Assembly (NCBI GenBank): GCA_009363875.1
Contig: CM018688.1
Location: forward strand, 61,481,001 to 61,545,000
DNA from: Mikania micrantha
Taxonomy: Eukaryota > Streptophyta > Magnoliopsida > Asterales > Asteraceae
Direction of reading: 5' to 3'
DNA: 64,000 bases
The notes beneath the pieces are model-generated. The model was given only the letters and a program-made list of their open reading frames with translations, was not told the origin of the DNA and made no database searches. Below, piece by piece: positions 44,741-55,400 of the stretch. Both the position numbers and the translations under genes were made by a program. How positions within the stretch are numbered: the stretch's first letter is position 1; every line of letters begins with the position of its first letter.

Positions 44741-45145
44741 AATACATTCATCTCTATTTGCAATTTTTCAAAGTTAAAAAACCTTCTCATGTTCCACGCC
44801 TAAGTCATCAAAACGTCACAACACGAATAAACACCTACACATTACTATTCATTTTCATATGCATCACTATTACTATATGTGTGTATATATATATATTTAA
44901 TATTAATATAATACGTGTATTTATGTATTTACTATTCAATAAAATATCTATATATTCGTTATTCCTTTTTCATGAACTTTAATATATACTAGGTTTCTAC
45001 GTCCCACGCTAGTACACTCTTGATAATAAGTATTATATATAATTTGCTAAAGCATAAGTTACATAACAAAATCAAATTTCTCATTATGAATTCTATACAA
45101 AATTTTCATAAAAACATAAAATCATACAAAATTCTCACAAAAAAT
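44741..45145. other. AT-rich spacer
   Basis: I see no gene or recognisable repeat here. The right limit of the Athila sequence lies somewhere in 44690-44760 but cannot be fixed from this sequence alone. Confidence 0.5.
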
Positions 45146-47710
45146 TGTGACTCCCCAAAACCTCCATGTGATTACAAGTTTTCAAAATATGGTCCCAGAA
45201 AATTTCGACTTAATTTTTACAAAACATTTCATTCGGAAGCGTGAAAACTAATTACATATGTTAAACATACTTGTTTTGTTACTAATCATTTCACAAAATC
45301 ACAAATACTTAGTTTGTATGTGAACACAAACTTTCAACATGAATGACGTTTGATTCTTCACAAACTCTTGCCCGTTCATGATCTCCGAACCGCACCTATT
45401 TATGGACTTACATGACAACACCAACGCCATTTCATTATGGATTTACATGACAAACACCAACGCCATTTCATTATGGACTTACATGACAAACCCCAACGCC
45501 ATTTCATTATGGACTTACATGACAAACCCCAACGCCATTTCATTATGGACTTACATGATAATATTAATGCCACGCACCAGTGGTCTTACTTGACAATTCC
45601 AATGCCATTTCATTATAGACTTACATGTTCCTCCACACGAATGTGGATCATCACCAATTATTAGTGTCAGTTATTCTAAACATATAATGGCACTCTCATT
45701 AGTTATGCAATTATATCATAACATTAACCAATTTCAACAAAACTCAATTTGTCACATCCAATATTGTTTCAACAATCCAAATACCACCCCATGTGGTTTC
45801 ATATTTATATAATTCCACAAAATATGGATTGTCATCATTTTCTATGCTAAATATCAATTAACATTTAACAATACCTTTCAACTTATACATTTAGCACATA
45901 ACATTCATCCAGTACTACAAGACATCTATCAAGTAGTTAAATACCACCCCATGTGGTTTCATATTCATATTTCAAATTTCATGACACTTATGGTCAATTT
46001 ACCATTCAATTTATCACAATTACTACAAGTCAATTACAAGTAGTTACAACAACATAATCACATAACACATAAGCACTAATATGTCTTATGGTTGCATATT
46101 AGTGAGTAGGTAACTCACCTTGGCCCGTAGGAATGCTAAACCTCGTAACTCTTTCTTAACCTATTGATTTCACTTTCAATTTCATTTCCTATACAAATAA
46201 TATAGCACACATGCCATTTAGCATTTACAATTTCAAACAACAACTTACTTACACAAGGGTCTTCTTTTCAACATGTATATCCCAAATTCTCATTTTTGAC
46301 CCGTTAGTGTAAATATGGATCCTATCAAATTTTCAAGTATCTTAGATACTTGTAACACACCCAAGTATTTGTATATAATCCACTAGTACCATAAATTATT
46401 GTTGCAAAGCATATCTAATCACTTTCACATTTTAAATCACATTTTGAAAAGTCACAATTCAGTGCAGCAACGTTTTGAGTTGCTGCTGAAATTGTCAAAT
46501 TTGACCAACATATGTTTTTATTCAACCTTTGATGTTCAAATATGGTTTGTAGTAGAATCTAAGAGATTTCCAACCATATAAGATACATTTTCTACTGATT
46601 TTTATACAATTTTATATGAATTTTCAAAGAATAGGACAGATTCATCCTTTAACCAGTATTTCAGCTTTTTACAAAATCTTTTAAGTTGTTTTCAACTGAA
46701 ATTTTCGTGTACTTAAGATCCATATATTTTCTCATTCTAAAAATATGTAGAAAGTAGACTCGATAAGCTTTCCAAAAATATATTATATGACCCAAACCGA
46801 TTATTGGTTGATTCTATGTGATTTTTCAAAAATCAGTACAACAACGAAAATTATTTTCTATCAGCATGCTGAGATTTCAATCATGCTATAAAAATCGTCC
46901 ATTTTGACTCCCTTACAACCAGAATCAGTTTATGAGTTTCAAAGACAAAATGTAGTACTCTCAAATACCTTTCCAACCATATAAAATATGCCTCAATCAG
47001 AGGTTCACTTGATTTTATATAATTTTTCAAAAACAGGGCAGTAACATTTTATTCCAATCAACGCTTTAAATCTTCTTTTGACTCATGCATTTCTACGAAC
47101 ACCTTATATGCATCATTTTATACACCATTGTTCTATACATTTCATAATACTCTTGAACTTAACAAAATCCACATACAAATATGATGATTCCAAGTTATTT
47201 ATCAATGATGAAAGCAAGCTCTCCACCATTGCAACTCAAATTCGTGATTTACACACATCCATACATACCACCTATATACGCCACGAAATTTTTGTAATAA
47301 AACTCAAGAATTCACTTACCAATATGTTAGACAAGGCAAGAGGTGTTGATATATGCTTTTGCATTCATGATCAAGCCTTAGATTTATGATAATTTGACCA
47401 AATCTTGAATTGTTAGGTTTTCCCCTTCTCTTGCTCTTGACGTCGACCATAGAAGAAGAAGAAATGGGTATTTTGACTAAATTTTACCCACATATGTCAA
47501 TATAAGTCCCCACTTAAACAAGTTTCAGCCTTTTGCATTATTACCCCCTCTACTTTTAGTTCTATATATTTTATTAACTAGTTTTCAACTAAGATCATCA
47601 AATCATTTAACCAAGTTAAAACATTTACTAATAACAAAGTGAAATAACATTTAACTAAAAAAGCATCCAGATCGACTAAAATATAATTAATCACGAAATG
47701 GGTCGTTACA
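45146..47710 (-). mobile_element. Degraded Gypsy 3' LTR, minus strand (left limit uncertain)
   Basis: The right edge is clear. On the minus strand, GGTTTCGAGGACGAAACC and a GGAGGGGGGAATT polypurine tract lead into TGTAACGACCC, the typical 3' internal end and LTR start of a Tekay-like chromovirus. The left limit could be at TGTGACTCCCC (45146) or at TGTAACACACCC (46351). The donor-like complement of GGTGAGTTACC at about 46107 favours the longer version. The region includes a 36-bp minisatellite and a duplicated ACCACCCCATGTGGTTTCAT (45784 and 45944). There is no coding capacity. Confidence 0.55.
45402..45630. repeat. 36-bp minisatellite
   Basis: There are about four to six contiguous copies of a 36-bp unit (ACATGACAAACACCAACGCC followed by ATTTCATTATGGACTT). 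The central copies are almost identical and the outer ones are divergent. Because 36 is a multiple of 3, two frames stay open through it and show a 12-residue periodicity, but nothing suggests real coding. Confidence 0.85.
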
Positions 47711-48096
47711 AATTCCCCCCTCCTTAGAATAGGTTTCGTCCTCGAAACCGCTTAATAATTTAAAGCCAGTTGTACCCATTTCTAATTTATTCATTTTTCC
47801 ACAAGGATTATTCTTTGTTTTACTAATACGTGTCTTATATAGACACGTCCCATGATATTTGAACTCCTCAAGGTCAACATACTCAAATCCTTATACCACA
47901 AATATCTAACACATAATCACTTTAAAAATTATACCACAAATATCTAACACATAATTTACACATACACATAAAAGAAGAAAATATTATTTATTTGTAATAA
48001 TGATATTTAAAGAAAAAGAAACAAATATTTAGATTGATCTTGGCGGAGTTATACGGCTTATTGCAATAAAAGTGGGTTAACATTTGATCATCTCCA
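47711..48096 (-). other. Gypsy internal 3' remnant and a truncated MITE end
   Basis: 47711-47760 is the polypurine tract and post-pol sequence of the degraded Gypsy element. Beyond it I see nothing coding. About 48045-48096 (TTGCAATAAAAGTGGGTTAACATTTGATC) matches the end of the MITE at 59531-59785 and looks like a truncated relative. Confidence 0.5.
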
Positions 48097-48106
48097 TATA
48101 TATATA

Positions 48107-48508
48107 GGGGAATGTTCCATTGTTAACCCCTCCTTATAGCGTTAACCGCTTAACCCTAGCGTTTTTTGTCCGAATCTTAAATTTTTTTTTCATGGTTTTT
48201 ATTTTGCAAAAATAAGGGGGGTTTCTTTTTTGTGTTTTTGCTAATTCATCACCGTTTAGAAATTATTGTAAGTGTAAGTTACTTACACTTACTGACAATC
48301 CGTATCTGATGCAGTAAATGTAAGTAAGTGTAAGTAACTTACACTTACAATAACTTCTAAACGGTGATGAATTAGCAAAAACACAAAAAAGAAACCCCCC
48401 TATTTTTACATAATAAAAACCATGAAAAAAAAAATTAAGATTCGGACAAAAAATGCTAGGGTTAAGCGGTTAACGCTATAAGGGAGGGATAACATTTGAA
48501 CCTCTCCC
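48107..48508. mobile_element. Foldback MITE, nearly full-length palindrome
   Basis: In this 402-bp element the two halves are inverted copies of each other. The left CCTTATAGCGTTAACCGCTT returns as AAGCGGTTAACGCTATAAGG on the right, and TTCATCACCGTTTAGAA returns as its complement. Only about 45 bp around 48270-48330 is the turn. The ends are GGGGAATG and CTCTCCC, both in TATATA runs. An RNA copy would fold into a hairpin of ~180 bp. Confidence 0.85.
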
Positions 48509-48764
48509 TATATATATATATATATATTTAATCAAATGAAAACCCGATCTTAAAGAGAAAACCCTTAAACTCAATCTCAACCCTTAGATCAAACTTGTTT
48601 TATATTTCAATTAATAAAATAAAAAGGGTATAATGGTATTTTTCTCACACTCCTTCCATATAAATATTTGATTTTATTCACCTTTTCATAAAATATTCAC
48701 CTCTCACCTCTCTTGTCTCTCCTCTCTCATATATCCTCTCTCCTCTCTTCTCTTTCATCTCTCC
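48509..48764. other. MITE-end fragment and CT-rich microsatellite
   Basis: AAAACCCGATCTTAAAGAG at about 48540 matches the end of the MITE at 15531. From about 48705 the strand is an imperfect CTCTC tract. I see no gene. Confidence 0.5.
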
Positions 48765-49754
48765 TCTTTCCTCTCTCTCTCTATATAATTTATATATTTG
48801 ATTTTCCAGAATACTACACATGTGTAGTATTTTATTTTTTTGGTTAAAAAATATTTTTTAAAATATTATAACTACAAAAATGTGTATTTTCATACAAAAT
48901 AAGTCATATTTTTTTTAAAAACAAAAAATATGCACTAAAACTTGCGCATATTTTATAGGTGTTTTATTTTTTGGTTAAAAAAATATTTTTTAAAATATTA
49001 CAACTACAAAAATGTTTTATTTTTTGGTTAAATTTTTTTTTAAAAATATTACAACTACAAAAATGTATATTTTTATTCAAAAAAAAGTCATTTTTTTAAA
49101 AAACAAAAACTATGCACATGTGTATCAACCATATTTTCAACCATAATAAAAACATTAAACATGTGTATTTTACACATAAAACATATATTACACATGTGTA
49201 ATTTTATACAGAATATCAAATTTACCAAAAGCACACTACGTATGTGTAGTAATAAACATGTACAAGTTTTACTACGTAAAGTACACTTCGTCAAGCAAAC
49301 ATCTATAATATCTTAAAACTACACATATGTAGTATTAAAAATGTACAAATTTTACTGCCTAAAGTACACCTTGTCAAGCAACGCCTATAAAATCTGAAAA
49401 AGTACACATGTGTAGTATAAAAAATGTACAAGTTTTAGTGCATAAAGTACACCTTGTCAAGCAATACCCATAAAATCTGAAACTACACATGTGTACAAAA
49501 AAATGTACAAGTTTTATTATGGTTAAGAACATGCGCATATTTTGTTTTTTAAAAAATATGACTTTTTTTGTATGAAAATTATACACTTTTGTAGTTGTAA
49601 TATTCATCTATAATCATGGACCACATGCTTTTTCTGATTAATCAATTTAAAAAAAATAATTTTTTAACAAAAAAATAAAACGCTACACATGTGTAGTATT
49701 CTGGAAAATCAAATATATAAATTATATATATAGGAGAGAGGAGAGAGGAGAGAG
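48765..49754. mobile_element. Foldback element with ACACATGTGTAG repeats
   Basis: Arms at about 48765-48900 (CTCTCTATATAATTTATA, then CCAGAATACTACACATGTGT) and about 49555-49754 are inverted copies of each other. Within the element the self-complementary ACACATGTGT and runs such as GTACACCTTGTCAAGCAA recur several times. There is no coding capacity. It directly adjoins the next terminal-inverted-repeat element. Confidence 0.68.
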
Positions 49755-50982
49755 CTATAACCTAATAACTATCATCTAATGGTTGATCAAAAAGTCAAAT
49801 GCATAAGATTGTCCCATGTATCATTTCTCTTTTTTAATATGCAAAGGATATTAGACATTTTGTTTAAATTAACAAGCTGAATTTAATATGGTATATTTTA
49901 ATTAATCTATTTTTTATCAAAACTTTACCCCGTTTTTATACATTCCACGTAACTTTTTTATGTTATATTATTTTTCTTTTTAAAAATTGCACCATTTTGC
50001 TCGTCTCATTTTTTTCTTTAATTCCGTAATAGTTTTGACTATGTTTTATAGGTTTTATAGACGACCCTTATTTACATCATTGTAATGAGTTTAAAAGATA
50101 ATAAATTAATTTGAAATTTTTTTAACAATGGTAAATTATAGTGATGTAACACATTATTTACAGAGATGTAATTTATTATTTATATTGATGCAATTTTTTC
50201 TCTTTAGTTTCGTTTTAATATTGACTAGTTTTTTTCCAAATGTCTCGCTATACATCGATGTAACGAACAGAAACAAAACACACTATTTTAATTTTTTTTT
50301 CTAACAACGGTAAATAAAAGTAATTTAATACAAAATGAAGTAATTTACAGTGATGTAACATATTATTTACAGTGATGTAATTTTTCTCTTTAATTTCGAC
50401 AAACAAGACTAGGTTTTTTTATTTTTTCCCCAGATATCACGTTTTATATCGATGTAAGGAGCATAAAACATAACATTTTTTTTCCTAACGGCGTTAAAGT
50501 AAACTAATGTAATATACAATTGTGTAATTTACGGTGATGTAACATTATTTACAGTGAAGTAATTTTATCTTGAATTCCATTATAATGTCAACTAATTGTA
50601 AGTTTTCAAGGTTTGTTACATTTATGTAAATACGGAGATCAGAAAAAGAATAAAAAACATAGTCAAGAATATAACGTAATTAAAAAGAAAAATGAGACAA
50701 TTAAATGGTGAAATTTTAATAAAAAAAATAATATAGTATAAAAAATTTATGAATGTATAAAAAAAGAGGAGGTAAACTTTTATTAAAAAAAGTAGGTTAA
50801 TTAAAATATAATAAAAGGTGACAAGTGTCACCACCATATTAAATTTACCATTTTAATAATAACAAAATGTCTAATATGTCTTTACATATTAAAAAATTAA
50901 ATATGACACATGACATTATCTTATTAACTTGACTTTTTGATTAGTCATTAGATAATAGTTATTGGGTTATAGCTCTATCTAT
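49755..50982. mobile_element. Long-TIR foldback element (~1.2 kb)
   Basis: The left end GAGCTATAACCTAATAACTA and the complement of the right end, GAGCTATAACCCAATAACTA, begin an imperfect inverted repeat that can be followed for about 250 bp. It includes ATCAAAAAGTCAA and ATTAGACATTTTGTT. The middle (50080-50580) holds degenerate repeats of ACAGTGATGTAA. No transposase is visible, so it is a non-autonomous MULE- or foldback-type element. Confidence 0.72.
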
Positions 50983-51010
50983 GGGTTCTTATTTGTTCAC
51001 AATTATATAT

Positions 51011-51771
51011 ATATATATATACTAATAAATCAAAATAATTGTGGACACTTGTCACAATTCTAGATCACTTATATTTTAGTTTTCTCGCTTCTCTATCCTA
51101 TTTAATTATGTATATTTATTATTTAGTTAGGAATTAGGAATTAATGATTATAATAATTAATATACTATGAATTAATTATATTTAAAATGAAATCAATTAT
51201 GATGTTTTTAAGTGAACTTATATTATTATTTAACAACTTTAATTTTTTAAATATTATCGAATTCAAATGATATTGCTTAAAATATTTATAAATATAACAA
51301 TAATGTTACTAATTTTTTTACAATTGCTTTTGAAAATTTTTAAACATTTAATATGATTGGATTATTTAAATGATAAAAATATATTATATTTGAAATATAA
51401 AAAGTAAGTAATTTTTAAAAATCCAAGTTATATATATTAATTTAAATTTTAGTTAAAGTAAATTTAATGTGTTAAAAAGGAGAATAAATATACTTTAATT
51501 AAATTATTTATGAATTACATTACATAAAAATATTAACAAATTGTTAAAAAAATAAAATTAAAACATAATTTATAATTATTACATCAAATATTTTAAACAT
51601 ATTTTTGAAGACTTCATGCATTTTATCATATTTTATTCAACCTTTGTAAAAATGAGTTTAGTAAAACTTTGTAATGTACATGTTTTTTAATTACATAACT
51701 TTTTGTCAATAGATTTATATATATAACATATTATTTTTTTCAACCATTGTAATACACGGGATTTTAACCTA

Positions 51772-51772
<1 letters not shown>
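51011..51772 (+). mobile_element. Helitron-like element
   Basis: It begins near TATACTAATAAATCAAA and ends ACACGGGATTTTAACCTAG, followed by T. The CTAG end with a short GC-rich stem just inside fits a degraded Helitron 3' terminus. There is no coding capacity. A TA tract (51773-51803) follows. Confidence 0.5.
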
Positions 51773-51807
<35 letters not shown>

Positions 51808-51870
51808 AGATGTAGTTATTCGGTTAACGTTATAAGGAATGGTTATATATATAGTAATATATAATATATA

Positions 51871-52166
51871 ATTATACTATATATTAAAAGACATGAAAAT
51901 GAATAGTGAAATTTTGGTGTTTTAGGCTTTTAATAAGACAAGTGTTTTTTAACTTTAGAATAGTAAATAGTAAATAGTAAACTAGTGATCTTTCGTAACA
52001 TATTTGCATGAATTTCGTATCATTTATGTTTTTATGAAAATTTTTTATAGAGTTTTTGATAAAAGATTTGATTTTAATACGAAGTTATGTTTCTGTAAAT
52101 GATATATTACTTTTTTGGAAGTATACTACGATAACACGCCGCAACGCGCGGAAGGAAAAATCCTAG
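51871..52166 (+). mobile_element. Short non-autonomous Helitron upstream of NHD1
   Basis: The start TATACTATATATTAAAAGAC resembles the usual plant Helitron 5' end. The 3' end has the hairpin CCGCAACGCGCGG (about 52137-52150) and finishes CCTAG (to 52166) before T. It ends about 240 bp before the NHD1 start codon, so it may contribute to or bound the promoter. Confidence 0.7.
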
Positions 52167-52403
52167 TTAATTAATATTACTTATTGGCGATTGAAATTGA
52201 AAAATGTTAAAACAGAAGAGTAATAATAAGCATCTGATATACGTGGAGTTTTATGATGCAAAAGGTACAAATTAATTTTGTGTCCTAAATCTTAAATCTC
52301 GGTGTACGATACGAGCTTCCGAAATCTCGGCCACCGCCACCGCCACCGCCGGTTGACCATCACCACCGCCGGTACCTCCGGCCTTAGCAGTAGAACCATC
52401 TGA
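52167..52403 (+). promoter_or_regulatory. Presumed proximal promoter and 5' leader of NHD1
   Basis: This is the stretch between the Helitron end and the NHD1 ATG. 52328-52374 is a CCACCG-type repeat (CACCGCCACCGCCACCGCC) that would lie in the 5' leader. I could not identify a confident TATA box or transcription start. Confidence 0.4.
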
Positions 52404-55400
52404 ATGTCTACCACTCTGCTTCCATTCAGAACTCATTACCTCTCTCACTCCCTAAATCCCCAATTCAGTAAACGGTCCTTCATCACATCGTTACCTCCTC
52501 CACCTCCTCTATTACTGCCCAGACCTCCAAAATTATTGCAAAGAAATGGAGTTTTGGTTCGTGCAGAAGATAAGGCACGTGGAGGAGAAGGAAACTCATC
52601 TTCAATTCAACAGCAACAGCCTAAACCTAATTCTGATAAGCAGTTTCAGGTTTTACTAAATTTATCACGTATTTCTTGATCTAGAACAGTATTATGGTTT
52701 GTAGTTAATCAATTTCTTCATCAGCTGAATATTAAACAGCTTTAAAATGGATGATTGATGATATCATGGAAGAGAGATGATGAAATCCATGATAATTTAT
52801 CAATGAATAACAATGAATTCAGACACATTCTTAGCATCTTACTAAGATCTTTTTTTTTCAACTTTAGGATTTAACATCATCAGGAGCTTGTGATCCTCTA
52901 TGTTCGGTAGATGAAACAAGCTCACTGGAATATGAAACTACTTACCAGCCAAAAACGGATTTGTTAAAAGCTCTGGCAGTATTTGGAGCTGCTGTAACTG
53001 GGACTGTTGCAATTAATCATTCCTGGGTGGCTGCAAACCAGGTGTTTTTTCATAATCTCATAGCTTGTTACATGTTGGTGAAAAGATTGCTATCGGCTTT
53101 AATTGTAATTTGTTTAATTTTTATAATGCCTCCTGGTGCAGGATCTTGCAATGGCATTGTTGTTTGGAATAGGGTATGCTGGCATCATTTTTGAAGAGTC
53201 ACTTGCCTTTAATAAAAGTGGAGTAGGGTTGCTAATGGCAGTAAGCTTGTGGGTTATTAGAAGCATTGGAGTAAGACATTAACTTCCTCAATTTGGATTT
53301 TATTTGTTCTATGGGCAAACTGCAAGCAATCGAAAAAAGTTTTTACCCTTTTGTCATGATTTTAGCATGTGATAAATAGAAATCAATTTACAGTTTATTA
53401 CTGATTTTAGCAATGAATGATCTATTATGGTGTTTATTGATGATTTTTTAAATTTTTTTTGATGTGTCATATGAAGTAATATTTAATAATTAATATTCTA
53501 ATATTAATTTTCAAAAAGTTTATCATGTTATCAAACTAGTAAGTAAATTTATTAACTAAGTTTTTTCACATATGTTTGCTTATGTGAATCTGGCGTGGCA
53601 ACTGAACTTCCATCTAACAATGCTCATAACAACATTCAATTACAGTCTTGGCTATTAAAATCTATAATAAATTGTAAGTTGGTTTACATATTATACCTAA
53701 CTTATACTTAGTTGCTAAAATTGTGGAGAAGTATAAACTTCGCCCTTTCACCATACATGTGGTTGATATCAAACAATTATCAAAGAATTCAAGTAACCAA
53801 ATTTGCTTGTGGACTATATGTTTAGAAGCCCTGGAAGGAAAGAAGAATCTTACATTTATATTTCTTGTGTTAGTTTTGTTACTGTATCACATGATAAACC
53901 TACACATGGCTATGGACAACTTACATTTATTTTAGCCGGGTTCTCTTGAAAAGCAGCCTCTTTATCCCATTGCGATAAGTTTGCCTTCGTCCTACCCCTC
54001 CCCCAGACCCTATTGAATAGTGTGACTTTACTGGGTATGTTTATTTGTTTGTTGTTTGCATACATTTATTTGGGACAATGTATGTGGAGGTCATCCTCAA
54101 GTATTAAGGCAGCTCATATATTGAAACTAGCTTATACGCCAGTGGCCACCCAAGTATTTATTAGTTTCATTTATACCAAAATTAAACATGTGAAAATATT
54201 ATAAAATGACAAAATCACACTAGTTTTTTAATTGTTACTTTTTGATAGATTGATACAAGGGTAATTTTGCTCTTTCTAAATTTAGTGTCATATATATGTC
54301 ATTAGACATGTAGGTTGAAATTGACATCAACAATCAACAAAAGCAAGTACGTATTTGGGTGGCCTATAACATGATCCCCATTCAATTTTTCTAAATCTAT
54401 GTGTGTGTATACACTATGCATATGTATATTTATCCACATCATACCCGTTTACACTTGTGCCTAAAAATTGAAAATTTTTCATGCAGGCCCCTTCAACTGA
54501 CATAGCTGTAGCAGAGTTAACACATGCATCTGCAGAAGTCAGTGAAATAGTATTTTTCTTGCTTGGTGCAATGACAATAGTGGAAATAGTTGATGCTCAT
54601 CAAGGATTTAAGTTAGTTACTGACAATATTACCACTCGCAAACCACGTTCCCTCCTTTGGGTGGTTAGTGATCCTTTTTTTCTTATTTTACAAATAGTTA
54701 TAGACTTATAGTATTCATTTCAATCATTGAAGTGTGCAATTAAAATAGTGGAAATAGCGGATGCTCATCAAGGATTTAAGTGACTGACTACTGCCTTGTG
54801 ACTTGTCGTCAATTAATTGGCCGCTTAGGCCGATTTTTACATCACTAGCTGAATCTTACTCAAGAGTAGGTCTAGGGGAAGGTGAGATGAGGGTAAACCA
54901 TACCTCTATTACATGTGATAAAGAGGGTCCTCCCAGAGAGGCCCCTTGCTCATGAAAACCTCAATTCTCTCTTTTTTCTGACGGAAAATTCCGAAAACCA
55001 AGAAAAAAAGCAACATGATTGAAATTATTGGTAGCAGAAGATAGAACAGGAGGACATACAAATCCCCAAGACCAAAGTAGCTATAATATTATGTGTTATT
55101 TTTTTTCTTAGAAGGTTATAGAAAGTTAACACCAAAAACATGATACTGTTGGGTTCTAAAAAACGTATTGATGAGAACTCTACATGATGTATTTTGATTA
55201 AAGAAATAGTTTACATCTAAGAAATGTTAACTAGCAATGGTCAGGGATGAATGGTAAGTTTTTGGTAACTGAATCATAATAGGAGGGGTTAGATCTATAA
55301 AATTTGTAGTGGTTACTTGAGAGTAATTATATATCCTCCTAAACTTTATCTGAAAAACCTCTGAATTTCCACTTGGCATGAATTTATCCACTCAAAAAGG

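Noticed and set aside
45402..45630. CRISPR-like regular repeat
   Set aside because: The 36-bp units are directly contiguous without unique spacers, in plant nuclear DNA. It is a minisatellite.
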